This document shows, piece after piece, positions 10,421 through 22,307 of a stretch of 64,000 bases of DNA. Under the pieces are notes generated by a model, which saw only the letters and a list, made by a program, of their open reading frames with translations, did not search any database and had not been told where the DNA came from. The position numbers were made by a program, and so were the translations under genes. Position 1 is the stretch's first letter; every line of letters starts with the position of its first letter. Origin of the DNA: Chelonoidis abingdonii (taxonomy: Eukaryota; Chordata; Testudines; Testudinidae); assembly GCF_003597395.2 (NCBI RefSeq), contig NC_133773.1, positions 69,872,841 through 69,936,840 on the forward strand, in the 5' to 3' direction.

Positions 10421-13400
10421 TCAGAAGGTGAAACTGAGGCCATATGTACAATATAATTATAGATACCCTGCACATGTGGGAGGGGATACACAAACACAAA
10501 TAGTGCTCCAGCCAAAAAATATCCTTGTTTGCCTTGGAATGTACCATCTTGCAGTAATCTGTATTTTCTTTCCCCAAAGTTAAACTGTCTATAACAAACA
10601 ATCAGAATTATTCTACAAACATAAATAACTCTGTGACAGGCTGCCATTTATTATCACCACCCACATATTCAAACTCCCACTCCTCTTTTCACGTCAATCG
10701 GTCAGCACCCAGATGCCAGACTATGGAAAGCATTCTTACAGCATCAGGGGCAGACCTGTCACATTCTCCAGAAAGCTTTGGAGATGCCTTGGTCTGTCAG
10801 ATTGAGATGTTTAGGCTGAAGTGGGGCTTTGCAGAAACCTTGCAGCCATAGAACCCAGATACTCTAGACTCATTCCTGATTCTAAAGTATTTATATGCAT
10901 TCAACTGGTTTGTCAATGGGGTCTTCTGCAAACCTCCCATGAGCATGAGACAAGTTTGTGGGGCTTGTTGGACTATAAAAACATGGGGTTTTGCTCATGG
11001 ATGTATTTTATGGATGTATGTTTGGATGTATTTTATGTTTGGATTTGTTTATTGGTTTCACCTACTGAAGTGTGAAATTTCATGACAGAAGAATAATTCT
11101 CATAAGAATCCATCATAAGTAGTAATGACAGGACTCTTGGTGCAAGTATAAATCAAAACGGAGGTATAGGAAGCAGAGGCAGAATGATTTGGGATGGTGG
11201 CAGGATGGCAGCAGGCTGTAGTGCCTGCCAAGCAGACCTCTGTTTTGAGATGATTTAGGCTGTGAGAAGGACAAAAATCTGGCTAAACAAAAACAGGACC
11301 TTTTTCTCTTGCCAGTTAATGAGAGAGCAACAGTGGTGCAATGGAAATATTGCTTGAAGGAGTTATATGTTATAATCCTTCTTACCTCCTATGCGATACT
11401 CCTACACATCCCTTTTAAAAAAATGTATATATAGAGAAACTGGCGTGGTTACATTGGTGACATTTCTGATATTAAAAAAAATAGATCATTTATAAAAGGG
11501 CAAACTCTCCAAGCAGTCAGATTCCCTAGAGTTCCTGTGTCTATCCTAACCAGCTGGATAACCACAGTTACATGCATGTGAAGATGCTGTAGTGATGGGT
11601 GCCCTAGAAATATATTGGGTGTATAGGGAGATGAGTGGATGGTAGACAGTGCACTTGCTGCTATTAGAAGGAATATATGTAAATTAATCAGAATAGGATG
11701 TTGTAGGTTTGTGCTTGCCACACTGGCTCCTGTATTCAACAAGCAAAGCATATGCTAACAATCTTGTTATAAATATTTTGGGGAAAATGTTTAAAGTGAA
11801 TTTGCTTTCTGTATCTGTGGGATGTGTATAACTATTTGCCTTCCTGTGAATTCTAACAAGGACTAATTATGTGGTTTTAGTATTATGTAAATATCTGTCA
11901 ACTAGGAACTGGAGTGAGAAGTTCAATCCATTTCACATAGGCCACCCAGCAGCCATCAGATAACTACTGACCTCAGTTAGTTGTTTTCACTTTAACCTCT
12001 AAGGTTTTTTCCTTTAAAAACATTTTATTATAGTCTTATATTTTAAAAAAACAACAACCTATATTTAATTCTATTGTCTTTAAAGGTTGTTAATAAAAAT
12101 ATGCATATGTAACTTTTGTAAGACTCAAAAGGAAATTTGACATAGACAATAATATCTGAGCAAGTACATTTTTTGGAGACTAGTTCATGAAGTAGTAAGC
12201 TACAGTGAAAGAGAAGCTAAATAAAGTGTTAACAGTGGTCAGTATTTCACTGTTTTGGAAAGGAGAAGGATTATGCTTGAGAGATAACAGCTGCTTTTGC
12301 TTATTATATCTGAACATTGGCTACAGTTTTCAGTATATGTTCTATCCATTTTTGTTTTGCTTTAGTAATTTCATTGGTGAGCATTTCAGATAATACAGAA
12401 AGAAGCTATTGGATTGGTGCAATGTTAGATATGAGCTGAATTCTTCTGATGATATTTAAGATTAACTCTTTTCATGGCTGCTCTGAATCAATGTTAAACC
12501 AATGGTGTAATTAAGATATAAATATGGAAAAGTGACTAGGAAAATAAGAAGACACAAAAATAACACTGAAGCAATAGGAAGACAACACAAAATAAATACC
12601 TCTCAAATTAAGTGCAGAAAAAAATTCATATGCCAGAGATTTAATAAATGCTAGCAGTATGGAACAATAAAAACCAAAATATTTGCTTTAATTAGCGTAT
12701 ACAATTTTATATACAATACAAATTGTTTTGTATATTAGTTTGTAAAGGTCAAGTCAATTTTGTTGATTAATGAAAAAGGCATTTGTTTGGTGGATTTACC
12801 AGTAGATAAATTGAGTGGTAAAGAAACATTGTCTTCTACGTGAGTTCATTATCAGACAAACTTACAGTGCTTCATGCTGTGATAGGAAAGGAGATAAGGT
12901 CTCAGCCATCTGTTCTGAAGGTCCTAAGTTTAAATCTCCATGGGAACCAAAGCATGGTGCTAGTGGGAGGGGAGGAATTCATTTGGGAAACTATTTATCT
13001 TTGCTTCAGAGAAACAGAAATTTTTACATACATTTGTTCATAAGAAAAGATTGCCCCAATTTATATCCTTTCCTGAGACTTTTAAACTTTGGCTTAAAAT
13101 TTGCTGGTGTAGAAACTTGAACTTTTATAAAGCAAAGTGGACACCAGGTGGTAATGATCACTTAGAGTTTAATTTTTGTTTTTCATGCTTAAACTGTAGT
13201 TTCAGAGCAATCTTTTCAGTCTAGTTTAATCTCAATATTCTGTTTAAATTCCAGTTTGTCAACCACATGTATCTGGTATTTCCTCATGCAAGCATAGTGA
13301 TGAAATACATTTATTGGCAGGCACAAGAATTCTAAACTGGTACCTATCTTTGTTTATTTTCAGTTATTCAGGACATTTTGCTAATGTCATAGTTATGAGA

Positions 13401-13635
13401 GCTGGAGAAATAAATCCTTGAAATCACTCTTGCATCAATTTTCTTGTAGCAGTTAAGAAGCCATTCAATTTTGGAATAATTCTAGGAGATGTAAAGATGA
13501 GACCTTGTACCAGGTCTCCTCTACAAATATGTTAATAAGTACATATCAATCTGAGGAATTAATTCTACCTATCCAAACTCTTTTGCAGTTTCAATTGGAC
13601 ATGATATTCTTTATTGTACATCTTTTGTGAAATTC
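10421..13635. other. No gene recognised
   Basis: AT-rich sequence with frames up to 101 codons that lack domain character. A short tandem of TGGATGTATTTTATG-like units lies at about 10998-11047. 10630-10850 is less AT-rich but shows no splice-bounded coding pattern that I trust. Confidence 0.5.
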
Positions 13636-13639
13636 TGTA

Positions 13640-13960
13640 TTTCTGTATTAAATGCCTGCCATGTTCCAGCCTGTGATGAGGTATATGTCACTGGGACAGA
13701 AGGAATTAAGGAACAGTTCTGGGCCCAGCTGGCTCTACTCCACTGCACCTGTACAGCCTCCTCCAACTAGAGGAGGAGCTTCAAAGGGAACCAGAAAACT
13801 CGAGGGTGAGGATGTTGGAGAGAAGACATCTATCTTGAGAGCTCCTGAATAGGGGTACAGCAGAAGTCTAAACTGCTGGGGAAAATCTGCAAGCATCAGC
13901 TATCCAGGCCCCAGAGCAGGGACTAGCTTTTCTCTAGGATTAGGGAACTCCGTACTACAT
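13640..13960. repeat. Unassigned dispersed repeat, left part
   Basis: GC-balanced block unlike its flanks (GGGCCCAGCTGGCTCTACTC, AGGCCCCAGAGCAGGGACTA). With 14440-14840 it seems to form one older repeat split by a CR1 fragment. The family is unknown. Confidence 0.35.
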
Positions 13961-14039
13961 CTGCTGGATCATTTGTAAGACTTTGACCATTATGGGTGTG
14001 GAGAAAGTAAATAAGGAAGCATTATTTACTCCTTCTGAT

Positions 14040-14430
14040 AACACAAGAACTAGAGGTCACTAGATGAAATTAATAGGCAGCAGGTTTAAAACAAACAAAA
14101 GGAAGTATTTCTTCACACAAAGCACAGTCAACCTGTGGAACTCTTTGCCAGAGGATGTTGTGGAGGCCAAGACTATAACAGGATTCAAAAAAGAACTAGA
14201 TAATTCATGGAGGATAGGTCCATCAATGGCTATTAGCCAGAATGGGCAGGGATGGTGTCCCTAGCCTCTGTTTGCCAGCAGCTGGAATGGGTGACAAGGG
14301 ATGGATCACTTGATGATTACCTGTTCTCTTCATTTCCTCTGGGGCACCTAGCACTGACCACTGTCGGAAGACAGGCTATTGGGCTAGATGGACCTTTGGT
14401 ATGACCCAGTATGGCTGTTCTTATACCCTG
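14040..14430 (+). mobile_element. CR1 LINE 3' end
   Basis: A short frame (from 14064) contains KYFFTQSTVNLWNSLPEDVV followed by EAKTI, the typical last residues of a CR1-type ORF2. It is followed by the 3' UTR and the tail GGGCTAGATGGACCTTTGGT ... CCCAGTATGGCTGTTCTTAT. The element is strongly 5'-truncated, sense to the + strand. Confidence 0.8.
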
Positions 14431-14439
14431 GACTTGGAA

Positions 14440-14840
14440 ATTGTAAATGCCCCAAAGCACTCCAGAGTGTTTGCTATCCTTGCCTTTTGTAGAGGCCTGG
14501 GTTGAAGAACTCCTGGAGAAGGATTGGCTAGGCTTCCCAACCAAACCACCCCTGCATGGGGGGCAAAACCCCTCTTTCCCTGGAGATAAGAGGGAATTGA
14601 GACATTGTAAACCCTGAGGTAAGGCTGTCCACACAGGGGCCTGGAGGTGAGCTGAAAACTTTCTTTTTTGGGGACTTACATATTTTGCTGGGCTTTGTCA
14701 CTCTGAACTCAACTAGTGACCTGGCTGGAGGGCAGTACTGTTTGCCAAAGAGGAACCACCACATCGACTGCTGGTAAGGATGCTGTAGAAGGGGGAAAGC
14801 TAGTGCCCAGTGAGCTAACCACTAGGCAGCGCCACCAGTA
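14440..14840. repeat. Unassigned dispersed repeat, right part
   Basis: Contains GGCCTGGGTTGAAGAACTCC, CCTGGCTGGAGGGCAGTACT and a terminal GAGCTAACCACTAGGCAGCG word. I recall similar sequence as a high-copy turtle repeat but cannot name the superfamily. The two minus-strand frames here (14317-14764) look like repeat by-products. Confidence 0.35.
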
Positions 14841-15479
14841 AGCCCTGCCTCATCGCACAGCCCAGACGTGTCCCATTTCAGTGATAGATGAAGTAATTCT
14901 TGTAAAAATAAATATAGTAGTGTAGATATAGAAATTAATTGAAAGACCACTTTTGATTTGTGTAGGCTGAAAGGCATTAAGGAATATAATATATGAACAA
15001 TATTGATAGTCACTTAGTTTTTTATGACCCTAGTACTTCCTAAATTTTGATTTTCATGAGCACTGACCTTCATCAAAAGCAATAATACATTCCACTACCT
15101 GAAACTCATGTCTATAAAAAGTAGCATATGTAATACTGATGGGTTTCATTTTGCCAATAAATTCCCTAATTTGAATGAAAGGAGTAAAAATGAAACTGGC
15201 AATAGTAGCTGATGCCTTCTAGTGGAAAGGCTAAAGGTGAGAGAGTAGTGTGTTTGTAAATTGACAATATTGAGTAATTGTGATATTTCTTTAAAGTAGT
15301 TTTTTTATCTTGTTTTTCTAGATATTAGCCAAAAAACAAAGGAAAATGTCTACAGGTTTCTTAGGCTTATCAAAGGGCGCAACACAAAAAGTTCTGTGTT
15401 AGTAAGCGGAATCAAGAATTGATATGGTTTCCCAGTATATAGAAACTCTTGGGATATCCTTCCATACATTCCATAATTA

Positions 15480-15860
15480 TGCTGTTACTAGGTGATTACA
15501 GCTGGATGGAAAATGGAATTTCTGTCCCATGGGAAATTCTAAGATTTTGAAATTTGGTTTTCTCTCAAATTGGGATAAAAAAAATCATTCTCCGAATTTT
15601 TTATGAAATTAAATATTCCAAAAATGTTGTTTGAAATACTGTTTTGATAAGGTCAAAATCTTTCATTTTGACTTTTATGCAGCTATATTATGAATTCTAA
15701 TTTGTAATCAGAACAAAATGTTTTGACCTTCTTGAAACAAAGCATTTTGACAATTTCATGTCAAATTTCAATGAAATCCAGACATTCCCATGGAACACTT
15801 AAATGTTGTTGAATCTGCATTTTCTATCAGAAACGTTTTGTGACCTAGGAAAACACTGAG
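15480..15860. repeat. AT-rich probable dispersed repeat
   Basis: Dense AAAATTTT-like text with repeated TTTTGAAAT / CATTTTGAC words. Looks like an old non-coding element; no termini were found. 14841-15479 next to it is featureless. Confidence 0.3.
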
Positions 15861-16210
15861 GAAGACCTGGAACTATTGACATCCCTAGAGGAGAGGTACG
15901 ATCTGCGAGGCGGTAGGGGTAGGTAGGGGACACAGGCCAGTCCTGGAACACAACCTACCTGCCTTATATTAGTATATATATGAGAGAGAAGAGGAACAAA
16001 GGCACCAGTTGAGAGGTACGGAGAGAATAGGTGGATCTCTTTAGTGAAAAGGGATGGGCTCAGGGACAGTTAATGAATTTATTTTGGGGGCATGATATGT
16101 TGGAGACAGAAATTATAGATATATTTTTGGAGGGAAAAGAGGTATGTTGCAGGGGAAACTGATTAGTTTACAGTGAATATCACTTATTAGGTATCCTGAC
16201 ATTGACAACT

Positions 16211-16712
16211 GTTGGTTATTAGCAACATTTTGCTGAGAGCTGATCCCATTCCATTCTCTTTAACTTTAATGGGTTTTGGATATTGGCTACGGTCATGCTA
16301 CCCACTGACAATTCTTTCTCTTGTGCAGCCCTAATGCCCTTGCTCCCTGTAGAAAGCCCCAGCTGCAGACATGTTTGTGGTTCTGCAGCCAGAGAAGGAA
16401 GAGTTTGGACATGCTGAGCCTGGGCCTCTGGGTCAAGGGTAGGGTACAACAGAGACTGCAGTGGCATGTACAGTGCAGACCCATGGAAAACTCTGGCACC
16501 TGGGCAGCAACCCCACCTCCCTGCTGCTGCACTGCCTGAAGCTTACTCTCCCAGCCTCCCCTCCCTGTCTGCAGCACTGAGATTCCTGAACACCTGCGGT
16601 GTGGAGGACAAGTCCCTGGTTGCAGGGCTTGTCCACACTGCTCTCTCAGGCATGAGCCTTTTGGACTGTTAACAACTTTTCTCTGGGAACTAAGAGGTTG
16701 CTAATAAGCGAC
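16211..16712. mobile_element. Non-autonomous DNA transposon with ~16-bp inverted ends
   Basis: The left end GTTGGTTATTAGCAAC and the right end GTTGCTAATAAGCGAC are inverted copies with two mismatches. The 500-bp interior is GC-richer than the flanks and yields several overlapping spurious frames on both strands. A Tc1/mariner-pogo origin is a guess from the end sequence. No convincing target duplication was seen. Confidence 0.5.
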
Positions 16713-17094
16713 ATCCGCTGCACTTTGTTTTGGGGAGTCCATTTCAAAGGGTTTTTCTATATTTACATGTTGCTAATTCTTTACCTTATTCCTATTTTAT
16801 AGCCTTAAGCTCCTAATGTGGAGGTTTTGTACTTGTTTCCTTAAATAGTTTCCTAATTGTTAATAGAATTTCAAATTTTGCATTGATTTTTTTTCTACTA
16901 AGACATTTCACATTTAAAATGCTCATCTATGATGAAACAGACAAGTCCAAGGTCTCATTAACATCCTTATTGTGAGAACAATACAAATGCAAACACAAAA
17001 TAGATAAGCAAATAGGTATCTATGTTTGTAATTAATACCAACTTCTGACTTCTACAACTCAAGAAAGCTGAAATGCTTTCACCAGTCTATATTC

Positions 17095-17195
17095 CTCCAT
17101 CAAGTTTTGACATTTGAAGTCAGTAGGACTTGTGCTTCTAAGTCACTTAGATGCTTTTCAAAATCCCATGCTTAGGTGACTAAATATGTGATTTT
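17095..17195. repeat. Dispersed repeat, left part, interrupted by a CR1 tail
   Basis: TTGAAGTCAGTAGGACTTGT, CACTTAGATGCTTTTCAAAA and TCCCATGCTTAGGTGACTAA belong with 17370-17545. The two parts make one repeat split by the CR1 fragment between them. Confidence 0.5.
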
Positions 17196-17199
17196 TTTA

Positions 17200-17358
17200 A
17201 AGGTATTTGGAAGAATCTCTATCATTGGAGATTTTTAAGAGCAGGCTAGACAAACATCTGTCAGGGAAGGTCTAGGTAATACTTAGTCCTGCCTTGAGTG
17301 CCAGGGACTGGACTAGACGACCTCTCTAGGTCCCTTCCAGTCCTACAATTCTATGCAT
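17200..17358 (+). mobile_element. CR1 LINE 3' tail
   Basis: TCATTGGAGATTTTTAAGAG, GCTAGACAAACATCTGTCAG, then ACTAGACGACCTCTCTAGGT and CCCTTCCAGTCCTACAATTCTATG are the canonical CR1 end. Only about 155 bp remain. Confidence 0.8.
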
Positions 17359-17364
17359 CTATAA

Positions 17365-17545
17365 GATGTCTAAATATTCATATAGGCACCTAGTGGGATT
17401 TTCAAAAGCACATAGGCACCCAACTGCAATTGATTTCAAGGGTACCTATCTGTATCTTCAAGCACCTAAATATCTTTAAAAATAGGGACCTAGGAACCTA
17501 ATTTTAGGGTCCTATTTTTGAAAATTTTGGCTGGGTTACAAAATT
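17365..17545. repeat. Dispersed repeat, right part
   Basis: ATAGGCACCTAGTGGGATTT, then CAAAAGCACATAGGCACCCA and CACCTAAATATCTTTAAAAA continue the family that starts at 17095. CTAAATAT occurs at 17180-17187 and 17370-17377, either a target duplication or an internal repeat. Confidence 0.5.
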
Positions 17546-17684
17546 TCACATTAAATTTGGTAATGTACTGAAAGTCTAAGTAATGTTTCACTGTTACCAC
17601 TGACTCAATTTTGCTTTGAAGTGACAAAGATTTTATGATACTAAAAGGACAGTTTTTAACAAAAATACATTTTTAGCCCCAGAT

Positions 17685-17810
17685 GCAATAAACACTTATG
17701 CACATGTTTTACTTTAGGAACATGAATAGTCTCAGTGAAGTTAAGGGGGACTATTCATGTTCTTAAAGTTACGTACTTAAGTGTTTTTAGGATCAGGGCC
17801 TTTGTTTCCG
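17685..17810. repeat. Palindromic dispersed repeat with a 20-bp hairpin
   Basis: CTTTAGGAACATGAATAGTC (17712-17731) and GACTATTCATGTTCTTAAAG (17749-17768) are inverted copies with one mismatch and a 17-bp loop. The unit ends TTTTTAGGATCAGGGCC. Diverged relatives are at 6830-6955 and 39185-39260. Confidence 0.75.
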
Positions 17811-18214
17811 GGGGAGGGGATTAGTTCATTTTTCATTTTTATTTTTATTTTTTTTGCTTATAACAGTTCTGTAAAAATTAATAAGATACCCAGTAGTAGC
17901 ATTTAATGACAGCACATATAATTTAATCTGATACATTTTAATCTAACATGGAAATAGCAAAAATTTTCATCTTAGTTTTGCAAAGCCTCAACCTGATTTA
18001 AATCAATGATTTTAAAAAATCCAAAGATTTAAAATTAGTGATTTAATTGCCTTGATTTAAATTTCTCCACCTTGCACAGTTGTAAAAGAATTTGAGGGAA
18101 AGAAGGTGCACACCATGCTTACCTCTTTTTCATATGAAGATTTGTTCTTTCTTTCTTTGGTGTTTTTACTTTTATCTAAAATAAAAACCACCCTGATTGA
18201 AAGAGCATGTTTTG

Positions 18215-18450
18215 CTTTTAATGTTTAGAAAACATAATAATAGGTCTCTGCTATGTGAATCACAGAGATGGGAAAGACTTACGTCATCCTCTGCTGGGAT
18301 CGTTTCCTGTAGTATATTCTTGAATGTTTTTTTGTCCAGTCTAATTTTAAATGACTCAAATGATGGAATTTCCATTACTTCCCTTGGGAGTCTGTTCGAC
18401 AGCATGATAACCATACTGTTGGGCTTTCCCAGATGTTCAGCCTCATGACT
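18215..18450 (-). mobile_element. CR1-like LINE 3' coding remnant
   Basis: The minus-strand frame (18172-18414) contains NRLPREVMEIPSFESFKIRL followed by DKKTFKN, the C-terminal signature of CR1 ORF2. The rest is degraded and no tail is evident. Confidence 0.65.
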
Positions 18451-18459
18451 GATCAGTGC

Positions 18460-19300
18460 AGTGTGAGGGTTGCAAGTCCCATGCTGTAGTAGGACTCATT
18501 GCAGTGGGTTCCTACTGCATTGGGACTGACTGGATGCTTCCAAAGATGGGGGGATTTGTTTGATGTGAAGACTGCTGCTTCTCCTTCCTTTAGAAGACAT
18601 TGCAGCTTGTTTGGATGTGGAAGGGTTTGGTGAACCTTTGAATCTCGACATCAGTTTTGCTTGACTTTAGATGTTGATATGGAAATTTTACTTCAGTCTT
18701 TGTATGTAATATACTGTATTGGTACTGCATCCATATCACTGCCCTCTATTGGTCAGCTTACCAACAGGATAAAAGTACTAAAAGCAAAAGTCAACACAGA
18801 TTGTCATTCATCTCAGGGGGTAGATGTGTATGTTTCTGTCGCTGAAGGTTCAAGATTGTATCTCTGAAGTAGGCATAAGATTTAGTTGGAGCATTTGATT
18901 TTTGTATAAACTCCGTACACATTGAGGTGTGTTTAAAATTTTAAATGAAAATGCACTGGTAGCCACTTGGGGATATTTTAAAGTGGGTGCTTAAACCAGA
19001 ATAGGTGGCTTGCTAAAGATGATCTGGAATAGGATGTCAGTCTATGACCTTTTATAAGAATGCAGGGCTCCTTTTAAGCCATTTTAAACTCAAGTGCTAA
19101 ACACCTGCATTAGGATGCAGAAATGTTTGTGTTAACACATAGGTTATGTCAGAAGTATCCAGTTCTCTCCATTCTAGGAATGTAAGAAGGACTGACATAT
19201 CCCCATGTGTGGGTAATGGGAACTGGGGCCGAGATGCTGCAGAAGAGTCCTAAAGAATAGACAAACTTTGAGAGAAGGCTTACACAAAGAAGGTTATGTT
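18460..19300. other. No gene recognised
   Basis: Ordinary AT-rich intergenic DNA; the only plus frame over 60 codons (18661-18867) has no domain features. Confidence 0.5.
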
Positions 19301-19304
19301 TTGT

Positions 19305-20400
19305 TAGCACATAGGAATTGTCATACTGGATCAGAGCCATGGTCCATCTAGTCTGTAGATATGGCCTCCCTCCCTTGTTCCTAGATGTATGACCTTGCAT
19401 TTGGCTTTATCAAATGCATCTTGTTTCAATTGACCCAGTTTATCAAGCAATCTTGATTGCTCTGTTACTTTCCTGTTCTCATAGTTATTTACCATTCCAC
19501 CAATCTTTGTGTCATTTGCAAATTCTATCAGCAATGATTTTATATTTATTTCCAGATCATTGATAAAATTATTGAATAGCATTGTGCCTAGTACCAATGC
19601 CTGTGGAACCCCACTAGAAACACCCTTATTTATTAATGATTTCCCATTGACAACTACTTTTTTGGAATCTGCCAGTTAGTTCTAAATCAATTTATTGTGA
19701 TCTTTATTGATAATGTGTAGTGCTAATTTTTAAATCAGAGTGTTGTGCAGTACCAGATATGTTATATCTATGCAGTTATCTTTACCAACCAGACTTGTAA
19801 AACTGAAATCAGGAGTGTTTTGATGAGACCTATTTTCATGTTGACTGGTCTTTATGAAATTTATTGATAGAAACTCCTATCAGACATTCTCAGGACTGAT
19901 GTTTGACTAACAGGCCTATTGTTACCCAAATCATCTTGCTTGCCCTCCTTGAACACTGGCAAAACATTAACTCTCTTCCAGTCTTTTGGAATTTCCCTAG
20001 TGTTCCAAGTTCTATTAAAAAAATAACATCAGTGGGCCAAAAATCTCCTCAGCCTACTCTTTTGGAACTTTTGAGTGCAAGTCATCCAGGCCTGCGGACT
20101 TTAAAATATTAATCTCTAGTAGATGTTGTTTAACATCTTCCTTAGTTATTAATGGACTGAAAAGTACTTCATGATCATCATGAGATGTTAGTACATTATC
20201 CTGCTTCTTTCCAAACACAGAACAGAAATATTTTCTGTGTTGTTTTTAAAAAATTTACTGTCTCTATCTAGTAATGGGCATATGCCACTGTTAGGAATTC
20301 TTTTGTTCTTGATATATTTTACAAACAGCTCCTTGTTGTTCACCTTGCTAGCTAGAGATCTTTTCCCCTGATGTCTTTAGCTTCCCTTATTGTAAACTGT
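19305..20400 (-). mobile_element. Degraded CR1 LINE, reverse transcriptase region
   Basis: Minus-strand translation in several broken frames gives the CR1 order. An IREAKDIRGKD-like linker comes near 20370. AGLDDLHSKVPKE is near 20080. FNNFINDLEINIKSLLIEFA and NDTKIGG (RT core; the FADD box is altered to FAND) are near 19550. The CR1 tail (antisense of ACTAGATGGACCATGGCTC) is at 19310-19360. Many stops and frameshifts mark an old insertion. Part of the C-terminal coding region and 3' UTR is missing, because the RT core sits only about 200 bp from the tail. Confidence 0.8.
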
Positions 20401-20958
20401 ATAATTTCTAAGTTTATTGATTGCTATCTACTTTTCCATTTTTATATTTATAGAAATTATACATATGTTAAATTACAGAGTATTTACAAGGTCCTCATTA
20501 CTTTTCTATATATTTTTGTTACATTTTTAAGCCATTCAATAGGTCAGTATTTAAAATTATTATATTTATCTCCTCTTATACATTTAATATATGTTTCTTT
20601 CTTTTTATCTTGAAATATTAATAAAATCCTCTTCACCTAAATCCCTTGGCTTGCATTAACTCATTCTGCTTTTTCAGCTACTCTAATATTTTCCTTGCAA
20701 GCTTTAACTGGCCGCATATTCCTGGCTGGTTCTTTCCCCTTCTCCATTCATATTACAGGTGGCTATTTGTTGTCTCTGCTGTTATTTATTGAAGGCTGGC
20801 AGTGTGCTTGGTGCTGTATATAATTCAAAGGAATACATAATCCCTTCTCTAAAGAGCATACTGTCTACAAATCTGTTACTAGTAATGATATTTTGGATTT
20901 CTTCTAGAGAACAAAACAATTACAAATTGCTGTACTTGTTCAGCTTGGCCACTCCATC
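20401..20958. other. No gene recognised
   Basis: Very AT-rich to 20640, then mixed. AGTGTGCTTGGTGCTGTATA followed by AATTCAAAGGAATACATAAT at 20798 looks like an old SINE/L2-type fragment. No coding evidence. Confidence 0.4.
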
Positions 20959-20966
20959 CAGTATAG

Positions 20967-21277
20967 CAGGTGTAGGCAATCTATGGCATGTGCGCCAAAG
21001 GCGGCACGCAAGCTGATTTTCAGTGGCACTCTCACTGCCCGGGTCCTGGCCGCCAGTCCAGGGGGCTTTGCATTTTAATTTAATTTTAAATGAAGCTTCT
21101 TAAACATTTTAAAAACCTTATTTACTTTACATATAACAATAGTTTAGTTATATATTATAGACATATCGAAAGAGACCGTCTAAAAACGTTAAACTGTATT
21201 ACTGGCACACAAAACCTTAAACTAGAGTGAATAAATAAAGACTTGGCACACCACTTCTGAAAGGTTGCCAACCCCTG
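20967..21277 (+). mobile_element. hAT-like MITE (311 bp), copy 1
   Basis: Starts CAGGTGTAGGCAATCTATGG and ends AAAGGTTGCCAACCCCTG, imperfect inverted ends of the CAGGGGT...ACCCCTG kind. Flanks CAGTATAG (20959-20966) and CAGTAGAG (21278-21285) match in 7 of 8 bases, an 8-bp hAT-type target duplication. A second copy at 62899-63206 is alike over its full length (shared CATTTTAATTTAATTTTAAA, CACACCACTTCTGAAAGGTT). Confidence 0.85.
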
Positions 21278-21285
21278 CAGTAGAG

Positions 21286-22300
21286 GGTATTAGTGCACAC
21301 ACATGCAACACTGTTCAATGCAAGTGGCAAAACAGTACTTAACAATATTTTATAATGGTGATACTTAGACTCTAATGAAAAGTCATTTAAAAGAGAGGCC
21401 GAATCCAACATTGTGCTGAGCACTATTTGTAAGTTGCATGCCATCAGTTTCTATTTCTTTCACCTTGCAGAACTGGGCCTCTGACTAAATTCCTTATTAG
21501 TTCCTTTCTAGAGCTCTTTACAGAGTTTTGCACCCTTTAGTAACCATGTATTTACGGATCAGTTGCTTTGTGCCGTGTAAGAAAATGTTCTGTATTCTTC
21601 CATCAAGTAAGTCCATTATGAAATTCAAGTTTTATGAACTTGGTGGAAATTTAAATGAGCATACACAATGCAACCTGCGGTATGCAGGAAAAGACATTCA
21701 ACTGATTACCTTTTGGCTACCACCCACACTTGAAAACAAAAGACGAAATGGGCTGTGATCCCACTCTCTCCTTGAGAACTCTGCCTACTATTCCTATGTG
21801 GATCAAATTTATCCTGATATATAGCCCCGTATTCAAATTGCTGTATTGTTCTACAGTAAAGTTTGTGGCAACAGAAAACAAAACAGAAGCTATCTGACAT
21901 AACAAGCTAGCCTAAAAGAAATCAGGAAAACACTTCACTGCACTGTAAGGAACTAATCAACAACTCTGATGTTTACTGATAAGAAATAACAGTCCACAGT
22001 GTATGATAAAACTACAATAGTATCTCATTTGGTGGGATCAGGACATACTCATGCTTTGAAATTGAAAATGTTCAGGCTGCAAAGATATATGAGAAGCTGT
22101 GATATATAATGCTAAAGGAAGGAGTTTCTATTGCACAGCTTGCTTTATGAAATGCCTTTGTAATTTATAGATCTGTGATGTGTGATCCATTTTTGACATT
22201 TTCCAGAGACCTATGATCTCAAGTCTTAAATGTATTAATGTACATCTGTACTACTATAGAGAAAATTAAAGGGTACTGACAGGATCACAAACCAGGATTT
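21286..22300. other. No gene recognised
   Basis: AT-rich intergenic DNA with short overlapping frames on both strands; none shows conserved-domain character. Confidence 0.5.
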
Positions 22301-22307
22301 TTGTATT

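Noticed and set aside
16219..16672. Overlapping frames of 67-94 codons on both strands
   Set aside because: They sit inside the inverted-repeat element at 16211-16712 and show no shared protein family.
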